A stretch of 54,549 nucleotides of DNA from Clostridia bacterium (GTDB lineage: Bacteria > Bacillota > Clostridia > CAKSNL01 > HGM11501). The translations under genes and the position numbers were made by a program. The notes under the pieces were generated by a model. The model had not been told where the DNA came from. It ran no database searches and worked only from the letters and a program-made list of their open reading frames with translations. Every line of letters starts with the position of its first letter. The stretch's first letter is position 1. This document shows positions 7,711-15,179 of this stretch, one piece after another. The stretch lies in the NCBI GenBank assembly GCA_900766735.1, contig CAAFWO010000034.1, forward strand, positions 1 through 54,549. Reading direction: 5' to 3'.

Positions 7711-7856
7711 GAAATTCAAACCGAGCCTGAATACCTTTATGAATTAAAAACGATTGCAGACGGTGTAAGTAATATAGACCTTATATGCAATGATGTTAAG
7801 GGCAATTTATATTATATAGATGGTTTGAAATCTCACTACAAAGAGTATATGACATA
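7711..7856 (+). pseudogene. Remnant of a second SLH-type protein C-terminal domain
   Basis: In frame after the SLH gene, the sequence reads TEPEYLYELKTIADGV then SNIDLICNDVKGNLYYIDG, closely parallel to DPEYLYEVTTVLNGVDDMD and INDDEGNVYYAVG in the preceding protein. There is no start codon or signal peptide, and similarity ends after ~40 residues, where another gene fragment begins. It is a broken paralogue, evidence that such surface genes were once tandem here. Confidence 0.65.
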
Positions 7857-8327
7857 TTGGGGATTGCTCCTGAGAGCATACCTCTTGATGATATGCAAAC
7901 CCTTGAAGCGTTAAGCAATGAAATCAAGTTGTGTAGCTTTGAGGATTTGGTTAGATATATCGGCATAGGTTATGGTGCAGGCAAATACTATGAGAATATT
8001 TATGATATTATGGATAAGAACAATATCTCACTTAAAGATGCGATAATCTTCCGTGAAGATATATTTAATTTTCTTTTGACATACGGATATGACAAAGAAA
8101 AAGCCTGTGCGATTATGAGTAAAGTACGCAAAGGTTTAGGAATTACTAACGAGCAGTATGACGAAATGTTATCGTGCGGAGTGCCAAAGTGGTTTGCTGA
8201 TGCGTGTACCACAATAGACTATGCTCCCTCTTGTTCAGCTTATGAGGGAATAATATTAGTAAATTATATATTAGCATATTGCAAGGTGCATAATTCGTAT
8301 GATGTAATTATAAATCAAGATATTTAA
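7857..8327 (+). pseudogene. Fragment related to DNA polymerase III PolC, C-terminal part
   Basis: The 156 residues match the late part of Gram-positive PolC: APESIPLDD, SLKDAIIFREDI, IMSKVRKGLGI, VPKWFADACTTIDYAPSCSAYE and NYILAYCKVH parallel the polymerase/helix-hairpin-helix segment that ends near the conserved KVHYP. Polymerase active-site aspartates, the PHP and exonuclease domains are absent, and the stop comes soon after KVH. The only start is a TTG without a ribosome site, directly at the junction with an SLH remnant, and the frame opens only at 7800. It is most likely debris from recombination; a stand-alone domain that mimics PolC is less likely. Confidence 0.6.
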
Positions 8328-8361
8328 TAGTTCCATTAGGCTATACCCATACAGAACACAC

Positions 8362-8417
8362 AAAGAGCGTTCCGATAGACTTAATTTTTGTCTTTCGGGG
8401 CGTTCTTTTTATTTTTT
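8362..8417 (+). terminator. Strong intrinsic terminator before the second resolvase
   Basis: AAGAGCG (8363-8369) pairs with CGTTCTT (8401-8407), with a continuing inner stem (CCGATAGAC with GTCTTTCGG) and the tail TTTATTTTTT. It ends the PolC/SLH remnant segment and insulates the resolvase gene that starts 30 bp later. Confidence 0.75.
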
Positions 8418-8446
8418 GTACCCTATCGGGAAAAGGAGCTGAGATT

Positions 8447-8992
8447 ATGAAAATTGGATATATAAGAGTAAGCACCGCCGAGCAGAACACAGCTCGTCAA
8501 GAGGTGCTTATGAAGGATTTAGGTGTTGATGAAGTTTATATCGACAAAATAAGCGGCAAAAATCTTGACAGACCTGAATTGAAAAAAATGCTTTCGTATG
8601 TACGGCGAGGTGATACAGTAATCGTGGAATCTATTTCACGATTTGCAAGAAATACAAAAGACTTACTTGAATTGATTGATATGTTAAGTCAAAAGGATGT
8701 TGAATTTATAAGCAAAAAGGAAAACATAGATACCCGAACACCAACAGGGAGATTTATGCTGACTATATTCGGTGCAGTGTCCGAGCTTGAAAGGCAGTAT
8801 ATACTAAACCGTCAAAGTGAGGGCATAGCAATAGCTAAAAAACAAGGCAAATATAATGGCAGGAAACCCAAAGAGCTTCCTGCCGATTCTGATGCTATAA
8901 TTAAAAAATGGAAAAATGATGAGATAACCGCTACTGCGGCTATGCAGAAATTAGGTGTTAGCAAAACTACATTTTACCGCCGTTTTGGTTAA
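8447..8992 (+). CDS. Small serine recombinase (resolvase family), 181 aa
   Basis: A canonical resolvase: MKIGYIRVSTAEQNTARQ with the catalytic Ser at position 9, ESISRFARNTKDLL, PTGRFMLTIFGAVSELERQYI (helix E) and a C-terminal HTH (ITATAAMQKLGVSKTTFYRRFG). Length and domain order match Tn3-type resolvases and Gin-type invertases. AAAGGAG lies 10 nt before the ATG. It differs in sequence from the recombinase at 4034, and the two bracket the SLH cargo (4610-8446), so they could have brought or rearranged that block. An imperfect inverted repeat (8994-9005 and 9066-9077) directly downstream is a possible site. Confidence 0.9.
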   Translation: MKIGYIRVSTAEQNTARQEVLMKDLGVDEVYIDKISGKNLDRPELKKMLSYVRRGDTVIVESISRFARNTKDLLELIDMLSQKDVEFISKKENIDTRTPTGRFMLTIFGAVSELERQYILNRQSEGIAIAKKQGKYNGRKPKELPADSDAIIKKWKNDEITATAAMQKLGVSKTTFYRRFG

Positions 8993-8993
8993 T

Positions 8994-9077
8994 GGGTGTC
9001 GGGTTGACGGGTTTTTGCATAATTCTTGTTGAATGTAATTATTATATTTTTTAAGAGTTTGCAGTAACCCTACACCC
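8994..9077. repeat. Imperfect inverted repeat between convergent genes
   Basis: GGGTGTCGGGTT (8994-9005) and AACCCTACACCC (9066-9077) match in 11 of 12 positions, 60 bp apart, between the resolvase and the convergent 471-aa gene. It may be a recombination site or a long-loop terminator. Confidence 0.35.
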
Positions 9078-9097
9078 TCGTCACCAATATCCTTTGT

Positions 9098-10513
9098 CTA
9101 TTCATCATCTTTATCATATAAGATATGATGATAAGACATTACTCTATTATAATCAGCAATATCCATTCTGATTTCTTCCGGGCAATCTACTATATAACTA
9201 ATAGTTTTCATTAAATTGTCGTGATTTTCAAAAAAGTGTATTATTTCATTTGCTCGTGCGACTATATTGCTTTTATCTTCAAAATAATAATCTTTAATGG
9301 CTTGAACAGATGTTGTAATAATATAGTTGAGCATTTCGTAATCTCTTGAACTTATGTTTTTTATAACACAATTTGGATTGCAGTAAATAGAGGATAACTT
9401 CAAATCTGATGAAGTGTTCACAAGTATATCACTATTTTCTTGAATCATTTTATGTATTTGTGATTTGGTAACTATTCCGTCAATCATATATGGTGCATAC
9501 TCAACATTTTCTTGAATTATTCCTAGATCAAACAAATACGATTTGCTGTTAATAAAATACATATTTAAAAGTCTAATAAAGGGTTTTGAGTTATCCCCAA
9601 ACAAATCATTACAACCATCATATGCATATGATAAGCCTTTTCGGCTTTCGTATGCTCTTTTCTTTGCATAAAAAGTTTTTACCTTTAATATATCTGTATG
9701 TTTTTTCATTTCAATTTTTCTACTACGATATATTTCGTTATAATATCTACCAAAGAAAATGATACTCAGGATAAGGTGTGCATATATGTCATTTTTTTCG
9801 TCTTCTTCAGAAAATAAATTTTGTAAATAGTCACGGACTTTTATTCCTTTTTCTTTAGAATCGAAATCAAAGATTTTCATTTCAAGTTCTTCTTCAAAAA
9901 GACTTTCGCCTTCAATATAGCTTTTCATATAATCCACAATGGATATTATAAATGCATCATACACGATACATAAGAATAACATTTCAAAATTTCTATATAT
10001 GCTCCCAATATTGTTTTCAATATACTTACTTTTAAAGACAATACAATTTTCTTCTTTAGAAAAATCATAATCAAATATAAGTGGACACAAAAGCTTATAT
10101 AAATAAAGCTTTATTCTATCTGACATTAAAATTTTATATGGAAAAAATTGTCTGGAATCATCTTTGCATACTAAAATACCATTGTTTTTTTCAGCATATT
10201 TAAAGGCTTCTAACATTAAATCGTTTTTTGAAAATTCTTTAAGAGATACATTATTACCACTTTCAATTTGGCTTACAAATTGATGAAATTTAGTTTTCGC
10301 ATCTAAATCAAAAATAGTCGAAATACTGCGGAATAGCGTAACTTTTTTATCTGTTCCACGCAAATATCTTGTATAAAATTCATCTGTTTTTCGTGAATCA
10401 GTGTCAATATCCTTTTTCAACCTTACAGAATCCATAATAGTATTATTTATATTTTCATTTAATGAATTTATATATGTCTTTTGTGATTTGCTTATATTTT
10501 TCCTTTTTCCCAT
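9098..10513 (-). CDS. Unrecognised 471-aa protein, element cargo
   Basis: A large, Lys/Glu/Ile-rich, mostly helical soluble protein. The N-terminus is basic (MGKRKNISKSQKTYINSL). Around residues 170-200 lies a hydrophobic stretch (FEMLFLCIVYDAFIISIVDYM) that could be one membrane helix or a buried core. No nuclease, helicase, kinase or toxin motif is visible. TCCTCC at 10514-10519 is its AGGAGG ribosome site on the minus strand. It is the only large minus-strand gene in the element and lies alone between a recombinase and the primase, the place where satellite-type elements often carry defence or accessory genes (inference only). Confidence 0.7.
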   Translation of the reverse strand: MGKRKNISKSQKTYINSLNENINNTIMDSVRLKKDIDTDSRKTDEFYTRYLRGTDKKVTLFRSISTIFDLDAKTKFHQFVSQIESGNNVSLKEFSKNDLMLEAFKYAEKNNGILVCKDDSRQFFPYKILMSDRIKLYLYKLLCPLIFDYDFSKEENCIVFKSKYIENNIGSIYRNFEMLFLCIVYDAFIISIVDYMKSYIEGESLFEEELEMKIFDFDSKEKGIKVRDYLQNLFSEEDEKNDIYAHLILSIIFFGRYYNEIYRSRKIEMKKHTDILKVKTFYAKKRAYESRKGLSYAYDGCNDLFGDNSKPFIRLLNMYFINSKSYLFDLGIIQENVEYAPYMIDGIVTKSQIHKMIQENSDILVNTSSDLKLSSIYCNPNCVIKNISSRDYEMLNYIITTSVQAIKDYYFEDKSNIVARANEIIHFFENHDNLMKTISYIVDCPEEIRMDIADYNRVMSYHHILYDKDDE

Positions 10514-10708
10514 ACTATCCTCCTTTACTCAGACTTTACAATTTTATTTTACCACCAACATTTTTGATTTTATGATAATTGTGTATTAAACTTATGGTGT
10601 AATCAACAGAAGCAAATAATCATAAATTCTCGATTAAAATTATATCACAAAAAATGGTTTTGAGCAACTGCGGGTTATAAATTTTAATATATTAAGGAGG
10701 TCTTTGTT

Positions 10709-12280
10709 ATGAACAACAAAGAAATGTCATTAGACAACACAGTTAAACCTGACTTTAGAAGAGATGCTTTGGTGAGTGAAAAGGGCAAATCAAACAAGAA
10801 AAATAAGTCAAACAAAAAAGGTGAGCAGAAAAAACAGTATCTTTACGTTCACGGAAGTAACATCAAGGGCTATATTTCAGAACCGTCACCGGAGTTTTTG
10901 AAGGAATTAGAGGAGTCAAAAAAGTCTGTCAAATCAAAGGTTCTTTCATATGCTACTGACGATTTCGGAAACATAGATTGTTTTACCGATATTTATGGTA
11001 AGTACATCAAATTCAACTATGATAAAAAGTGTTGGATGTGTTGGAACGGCAGAGTATGGGAAAAAGATGTTAATGAAACAGTTGTTAAATATGCTCAACA
11101 CGCCATGAAGTTCAGACGGAAACAAACTCTAAAAAGACTTGAAAAAGAGCCTGTAACCAACCAAAAAGAACTTTTAAGTCACATCAAGAGTTGTTGCAAT
11201 CAGAAATGCGTTAAAGCAATACTTGAAGGAGCTAAAGTCCGTTTGGGATGTAGAGATTTCATATTTGATACACACCCGAGATTATTAAATGTACTTAACG
11301 GTACGATTAATTTAAAAACAGGCGTTCTGCACAAGCACGATAGGAAAAATTATATTACTAAATTTATTCCCATTATGTATAGCGACACCGCTCGCTCAGT
11401 TATATTTGAAAAGTTTTTAACAGAAACCTTTTCTGATGATGAGCTGATTGATTATACCAAGCGTTTGTATGGGTATTGTGCCACAGGAGAAACAAGAGAA
11501 CAAGTTGTTCACTTCTTTGTTGGAAATGGAGCAAATGGCAAAAGTACATTAGATTCCATAATTCAATACACGCTGAATGACTATGCAAAAGTTATTCCTG
11601 CAAAGGTGTTGACTGATGTTGAGAGGGTGGGTTCAGCATCCCCCGAAATTGCTCAACTTCCGGGCAAACGCCTTGTATGTTGCAGCGAACTTAATTGTAC
11701 AGATTCGCTGAATGAAGGCAAAATCAAAATTATGTCGAGTGGAGAAACATTATCCACTCGAAAGTTATATTGTGATGCTTTCACATTCGAGCCGGAATTC
11801 AAGTGCATAATAGATACTAACTATTTGCCCAAAATAACCGGTACTGACTTTGGTATTTGGAGAAGAATCCGTGTAGTACCATTTAACCATACGGTATCTA
11901 AAGACAAAATGAATAAAGACCTTTTAAGTCAGTTGAAGAAAAATCCTTCGGCAATTCTGAATTGGATTGTAGAAGGTGCAAAGAAGTATTATGAAGAAGG
12001 TTTGGATATAGAAAGCTGTGAAGCGGTAAAAACTGCAACGAATGAATATCGCAAATCTCAAGACACTTTAGGTGGATTTATAAAGAGCTGCACTGCGGAA
12101 TGTGAAAACTCCTCCGTCAGAGCAAGAGATGTTTATGAGAGATACCTTATTTATTGTAACGAAAATTTGATTTCGCCCATAAGCGAAACCAAGTTTGGCA
12201 AAGATTTTAAGGTTCGGAGCGGATATGAAACCGCAAAAGATAAAAAATCTCGCAAATATATCAATATAAAACTCAAATAA
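10709..12280 (+). CDS. D5/P4-type primase-helicase (replication protein)
   Basis: The N-terminal half carries a D5_N-like region (residues ~95-260, KCWMCWNGRVWEKD onward) and the C-terminal half a superfamily 3 helicase ATPase: Walker A GNGANGKST at residues 272-280, Walker B-like KRLVCCSELN, sensor region CIIDTNYLPK and an arginine finger region IWRRIRVVPF. Such proteins start replication of phages, satellites and plasmids. No archaeo-eukaryotic primase domain is evident at the short N-terminus, so priming may need a host primase. AAGGAGG lies 10 nt before the ATG. Together with the palindrome array downstream it suggests that the excised element replicates. Confidence 0.88.
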   Translation: MNNKEMSLDNTVKPDFRRDALVSEKGKSNKKNKSNKKGEQKKQYLYVHGSNIKGYISEPSPEFLKELEESKKSVKSKVLSYATDDFGNIDCFTDIYGKYIKFNYDKKCWMCWNGRVWEKDVNETVVKYAQHAMKFRRKQTLKRLEKEPVTNQKELLSHIKSCCNQKCVKAILEGAKVRLGCRDFIFDTHPRLLNVLNGTINLKTGVLHKHDRKNYITKFIPIMYSDTARSVIFEKFLTETFSDDELIDYTKRLYGYCATGETREQVVHFFVGNGANGKSTLDSIIQYTLNDYAKVIPAKVLTDVERVGSASPEIAQLPGKRLVCCSELNCTDSLNEGKIKIMSSGETLSTRKLYCDAFTFEPEFKCIIDTNYLPKITGTDFGIWRRIRVVPFNHTVSKDKMNKDLLSQLKKNPSAILNWIVEGAKKYYEEGLDIESCEAVKTATNEYRKSQDTLGGFIKSCTAECENSSVRARDVYERYLIYCNENLISPISETKFGKDFKVRSGYETAKDKKSRKYINIKLK

Positions 12281-12562
12281 TTAACATACATACCGCTTAT
12301 AATCATTTTTACAACAGCGTTTAAGAATTATTATTGTTTAATTATAAGTAACCACTATTGGTTACAGTTATTACAATACGGAATATCCGTATTATGTAGA
12401 TATTGGTAACAATATCATTTGCTAACGGATATACCTCTTGCAGGTAGGTATATCCTTCATATATATTAACGGCAATGAACTTGCCTATAACTAATTATGA
12501 ATATAATGAATTTTTGAGTATATATAACATTTCAAATCGCACTATGAAAGGATTGGATAGGT
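12281..12562. promoter_or_regulatory. Array of four different palindromes before xis-int
   Basis: Four perfect inverted repeats with unrelated sequence follow each other: GTAACCA/TGGTTAC (12348-12365), AATACGGA/TCCGTATT (12375-12393), GATATTG/CAATATC (12399-12416) and GGATATACCT/AGGTATATCC (12427-12455). None is followed by a T run. The region between the replication protein and the excision genes is a natural place for an origin or a multi-site operator. No open reading frame is present. Confidence 0.6.
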
Positions 12563-12745
12563 ATGACAAATACTGAGAAGATGATGACAGTAAGACAGAT
12601 AGCTGAAACGGGATTATTACCCGAAAACACTATCAGAGTTATGTTAAAGAGTGGACAGATACAAGCTGTGTATTCAGGCAAAAAGGCACTCATAAATTTT
12701 GACAACTTATGCAGCTATTTGAGGACATTGACAGTAACGGCGTAA
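12563..12745 (+). CDS. xis: Excisionase-like HTH protein (Xis)
   Basis: A 60-residue excisionase-family wHTH: MTVRQIAETGLLPENTIRVMLKSGQI, then AVYSGKKALINFDNLCSYL. It ends 12 bp before the integrase start on the same strand, the classic xis-int order, so it most likely directs excision by bending DNA at the att arms. AAAGGATTGG lies upstream of the ATG. An alternative role is as a regulator of int, as the same fold serves both. Confidence 0.82.
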   Translation: MTNTEKMMTVRQIAETGLLPENTIRVMLKSGQIQAVYSGKKALINFDNLCSYLRTLTVTA

Positions 12746-12757
12746 GGAGGAACACAG

Positions 12758-13939
12758 ATGGCACAGAACATCAGAAAGGTTGCACCGGGCATCCGAAAGC
12801 GTGGCGATACATATGAGTTTAATGTATCGGCAGGCTATGACGGCTCAGGTAAGCACATCAGAAAATATACTACCTTCGTTGCCCCTGATGGGGTGACAGA
12901 GGGAAAAGCCGATAAATTGGCTATGGATGCTTTTGTGGATTTTGCTCGCAAAGCAAGAGGCAATAAGGCATTTGGTGAAAATATGCGTTTTAATCAGCTA
13001 TGCGACATATATTTCAGCGAATATGCTCCAAACAATTTAAAGGAAGTAACAACAGAGCATTATAAATCCAATGTAAAAAATCACATAAAACCGGTATTTG
13101 GAAATATGAAGTTAAAGGATATTGAAACATCAGATGTATCCGCATTTTTAACGGGGCTTGATTGCAAGCCCCTTACTGCTAACAAGATTAAAATTGTATT
13201 CCATAGTATTATGAAGTATGCAGTATCACAGAAGTATATAGCTGTTAATCCTTGTTCAGGTGCTATCTGGAAGGAATCTACCGAAAAGGAATACGGAGAA
13301 ATCGAAAATGTACTTAACCTTCAACAAGCTCAAAAGCTTATGGAATTACTTGACGAATATAATATTTTCAACACGATTATTAAGCTACTGCTATTAACGG
13401 GTATGCGGAGCGGTGAATGTTTAGGACTTAGGTGGAGTTCAATTGATTTTGATAATAAGACCATATTTATTGATAAAACCCTTTCATACGCTAATAATTC
13501 TTGGTTTTTATCAACACCTAAAACAGTACGAAGTACAAGAACAATCTCAATGGATGATACAGCGGTAGCTATCCTCAAAAAACATCAAGAGGAACAGAAC
13601 AAGCAGAAGGAAATCGTTGGTGATGCGTGGCAACAACCTAAAATGGTATTTACAAGCTGTACGGGGCATTGGTATGACAGAAGCTTATTAAATACTCAAT
13701 TCAGACGATTTGTAGCTAAATACAAGGAAGAATTAAATCTGACGCACAACCTTACCATTCACGGATTAAGACACACAAATGCGGCATTACTTCTCTATGC
13801 AGGTGAGGACATAGAAAACATATCCGCTCACTTAGGTCACGCAAGCTCTGATATTACTTCAAGGGTTTATGCTCATATGTATGCAGAGGTTAAAATAAGA
13901 ATGGCAAAGACTGTTTCAAATGCATTATTTAATAGATAG
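12758..13939 (+). CDS. int: Tyrosine integrase of the rpsI element
   Basis: A complete 393-aa phage/ICE integrase. The N-terminal arm-binding region (~1-60, RKRGDTYEFNVSAGYDGSGKHIRKYTTF) precedes a SAM-like core-binding domain (~65-165) and the catalytic domain with R217 (TGMRSGE), H335-x-x-R338 (HGLRH), the GHAS His region and nucleophile Y371 (SRVYAH). GGAGG lies 8 nt before the ATG. The integrase lies 329 bp from the attR repeat, and the 11-bp tandem repeats between are its probable arm sites. Its target is the 3' end of rpsI, as the 13-bp direct repeats show. Confidence 0.95.
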   Translation: MAQNIRKVAPGIRKRGDTYEFNVSAGYDGSGKHIRKYTTFVAPDGVTEGKADKLAMDAFVDFARKARGNKAFGENMRFNQLCDIYFSEYAPNNLKEVTTEHYKSNVKNHIKPVFGNMKLKDIETSDVSAFLTGLDCKPLTANKIKIVFHSIMKYAVSQKYIAVNPCSGAIWKESTEKEYGEIENVLNLQQAQKLMELLDEYNIFNTIIKLLLLTGMRSGECLGLRWSSIDFDNKTIFIDKTLSYANNSWFLSTPKTVRSTRTISMDDTAVAILKKHQEEQNKQKEIVGDAWQQPKMVFTSCTGHWYDRSLLNTQFRRFVAKYKEELNLTHNLTIHGLRHTNAALLLYAGEDIENISAHLGHASSDITSRVYAHMYAEVKIRMAKTVSNALFNR

Positions 13940-13950
13940 GCAAAATAAAA

Positions 13951-13985
13951 GAGGTATCCCCGATATGGAGATACCTCGAATTTTT
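13951..13985 (+). terminator. Terminator of the integrase gene
   Basis: GAGGTATC (13951-13958) pairs with GATACCTC (13970-13977), followed by GAATTTTTGG. It starts 11 bp after the integrase stop. Confidence 0.75.
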
Positions 13986-14121
13986 GGTTGACCTGCTCCG
14001 AATAACATCTATATGATAACTTATATGCACCAGCACCCTCAGATTATTGCGGAGCAAGTCGAAAATGTCTATAAACATTTTATACACTCCTTCTATATCC
14101 GATAAAATGTTTTTAGAGATT

Positions 14122-14146
14122 TGAGGATTGCGAGAATCGAACTCGC
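14122..14146 (-). other. tRNA 3'-end-like fragment (T arm plus acceptor strand)
   Basis: On the minus strand the segment reads as a perfect 5-bp T stem (GCGAG/CTCGC) around the consensus loop TTCGATT, followed by AATCCTC and A, like an acceptor 3' strand. The matching 5' acceptor (GAGGATT), D arm and a convincing anticodon arm are absent within 120 nt, so it is not a complete gene. It may be a relic of a tRNA attachment site used by an ancestor of the element. Confidence 0.4.
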
Positions 14147-14190
14147 AAAGTATATTTAGCAACTGTTAATTTGCCGCACAGCCAAAATAT

Positions 14191-14212
14191 TTGTGGCAAA
14201 CTTGTGGCAAAT
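14191..14212 (+). repeat. Right-arm integrase-type repeats (two 11-bp units)
   Basis: TTGTGGCAAAC and TTGTGGCAAAT in tandem, identical to 917-938 at the other end. They end 55 bp before the attR core. Confidence 0.65.
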
Positions 14213-14221
14213 CGGGAATTG

Positions 14222-14250
14222 AAAACCCCGAAAACGGCTTGTTTCCGGGG
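14222..14250 (-). terminator. Terminator for the rplM-rpsI operon, inside the element
   Basis: On the minus strand CCCCGGAAAC pairs with GTTTTCGGGG (one mismatch, 5-nt loop) and is followed by TTTT. It lies 18 bp after the rpsI stop but on the element side of the attachment core, so the element supplies the terminator of the host ribosomal operon. Confidence 0.7.
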
Positions 14251-14267
14251 TATAATAGATAAAATAT

Positions 14268-14280
14268 TTATCTCTTTGAG
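14268..14280. repeat. Attachment site (right boundary) in the rpsI 3' end
   Basis: TTATCTCTTTGAG, identical to 778-790. On the minus strand it encodes the end of the conserved Ser-Lys-Arg C-terminus of S9 and its TAA stop, so integration keeps rpsI intact. Confidence 0.85.
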
Positions 14281-14663
14281 AACTGGGGTGCGCGACGAGC
14301 GGCCTTCAAGCCGTATTTCTTTCTTTCCTTCATTCTGGGGTCTCTTGTTAAGAAGCCAGCAGCCTTTAATGCTGCTCTGTATGTCTCGTCTGCCTTTAAG
14401 AGCGCTCTTGCAACGCCGTGTCTTATAGCGCCGGCCTGACCGGAAACGCCGCCGCCCGTTACCGTGCACAAAACGTCGAACTTAGCGACTGTGCCGGTCT
14501 CATTTAACGGCTGACGAACGATAACCTTGAGCGTCTCAAGGCCGAAATAATCGTCAATATCTCTGCCGTTTACCGTGATCTTGCCCGAACCGGGAACAAG
14601 TCTTACTCTCGCAACGGACTCTTTTCTTCTGCCTGTTCCGTAGAACCGTGTCATCTCTGCCAT
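14268..14663 (-). CDS. rpsI: 30S ribosomal protein S9
   Basis: A full-length 131-aa S9: GTGRRKESVARVRLVPGSGKITVNGRDIDDYF at the start and the universal tail PQFSKR that reaches into the P site of the small subunit. It lies 15 bp downstream of rplM in the usual L13-S9 operon. The last codons and stop double as the integration target of the adjacent element, and the protein end is unchanged. Base composition matches the host and not the element. Confidence 0.97.
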   Translation of the reverse strand: MAEMTRFYGTGRRKESVARVRLVPGSGKITVNGRDIDDYFGLETLKVIVRQPLNETGTVAKFDVLCTVTGGGVSGQAGAIRHGVARALLKADETYRAALKAAGFLTRDPRMKERKKYGLKAARRAPQFSKR

Positions 14664-14678
14664 TTAGATTATCCTCCC

Positions 14679-15116
14679 TTACTTAATCTCGCCTGTCCAT
14701 GCCTCGGGCTTCTGAGCCTCGTGAACATGTTCAGCGTCTTTGTACACTCTTAATCTGGTGAGCTCCTGAGCTCCGAGAGTGTTGTGGGGAAGCATGCCTT
14801 TAACGGCAAGATACATTGCGTACTCGGGCTTGTTTGCCATCATGATCTTCGCCTGAGTCTCCTTAAGACCGCCGATGTAGCCGGAATGTCTTCTGTACAT
14901 TTTCTGCTCCATCTTTCTGCCGGTCAATACTGCGTCCTTGCAGTTGATGATGATTACGTGATCGCCGCAGTCAACGTTGGGAGTGAATGTGGGCTTTATT
15001 TTACCTCTCAAGATGCTTGCTGCAAGTGCGGCTGTGCGGCCAAGGGGCTTGCCTGCTGCATCGATGATGTACCATTTTCTCTCAACGGCTGAGCTTTTTT
15101 CAAGATATGTGCTCAT
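14679..15116 (-). CDS. rplM: 50S ribosomal protein L13
   Basis: The 145-aa product starts MSTYLEKSSAVERKWYIIDA and carries the L13 features GKPLGRTAALAASILRGK, DHVIIINCKDAVLTGRK and the MLPHNTLGAQEL signature. The start at 15116 is chosen over an upstream in-frame ATG at 15179 because GGAGGT lies 6 nt before it and the family begins here; the extra residues overlap the promoter. It is first in the rplM-rpsI operon. The 5' leader from the predicted promoter is only about 30 nt, too short for the L13 leader RNA known from other Firmicutes. Confidence 0.97.
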   Translation of the reverse strand: MSTYLEKSSAVERKWYIIDAAGKPLGRTAALAASILRGKIKPTFTPNVDCGDHVIIINCKDAVLTGRKMEQKMYRRHSGYIGGLKETQAKIMMANKPEYAMYLAVKGMLPHNTLGAQELTRLRVYKDAEHVHEAQKPEAWTGEIK

Positions 15117-15150
15117 AAAAATACCTCCGTTAATTTTTTCAACATTGACT

Positions 15151-15179
15151 ATTGTAATACTTTCTTTGCAACTTGTCAA
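15151..15179 (-). promoter_or_regulatory. Strong promoter of rplM-rpsI
   Basis: On the minus strand: TTGACA (15174-15179), 17-bp spacer, TACAAT (15151-15156). Upstream lie T/A tracts spaced about 10 bp apart (15184-15256), as in curved DNA or an UP element. Confidence 0.85.

Larger units (their letters stand above)
778..14267. mobile_element. Integrative element inserted at the 3' end of rpsI
   Basis: The element runs between two perfect 13-bp copies of the rpsI 3' end. Its DNA is AT-rich against a GC-richer flank. It carries integrase and excisionase-like genes at the right end, a D5-type primase-helicase, two serine recombinases and cargo. Paired tandem 11-bp arm-type repeats lie just inside both ends (917-938 and 14191-14212). 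No relaxase, coupling protein, secretion or phage structural gene is visible, so it is an integrative, possibly mobilisable or satellite-type element, not a self-sufficient ICE or prophage. rpsI has been reported as a target of some streptococcal ICEs (family knowledge). Confidence 0.85.
13940..14267. other. Right end of the element: structured non-coding region
   Basis: This 328-bp stretch contains the int terminator (13951-13982), a long imperfect hairpin (13990-14005 with 14044-14060), a 10-bp hairpin (14073-14082 with 14103-14112), a tRNA T-arm-like segment (14122-14146), the arm-type repeats (14191-14212) and a minus-strand terminator serving rpsI (14222-14250). A minus-strand frame of 49 codons (start 14078, with a GGAG-type site) overlaps these structures and is not called. 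Confidence 0.55.

Noticed and set aside
8447..8992. A duplication of the recombinase at 4034
   Set aside because: The proteins share only family motifs; sequence and HTH tails differ too much for a recent duplication.
13929..14078. A 49-codon minus-strand gene with a GGAG-type site at the element end
   Set aside because: It overlaps the integrase terminator and several hairpins, and its composition is not gene-like; kept only as a remark.
14101..14220. A complete minus-strand tRNA gene
   Set aside because: Only the T arm and acceptor 3' strand fit; no matching 5' acceptor, D arm or anticodon arm could be found.
15117..15150. Ribosomal protein L13 leader RNA
   Set aside because: The predicted transcription start leaves about 30 nt, without room for the known structured leader.
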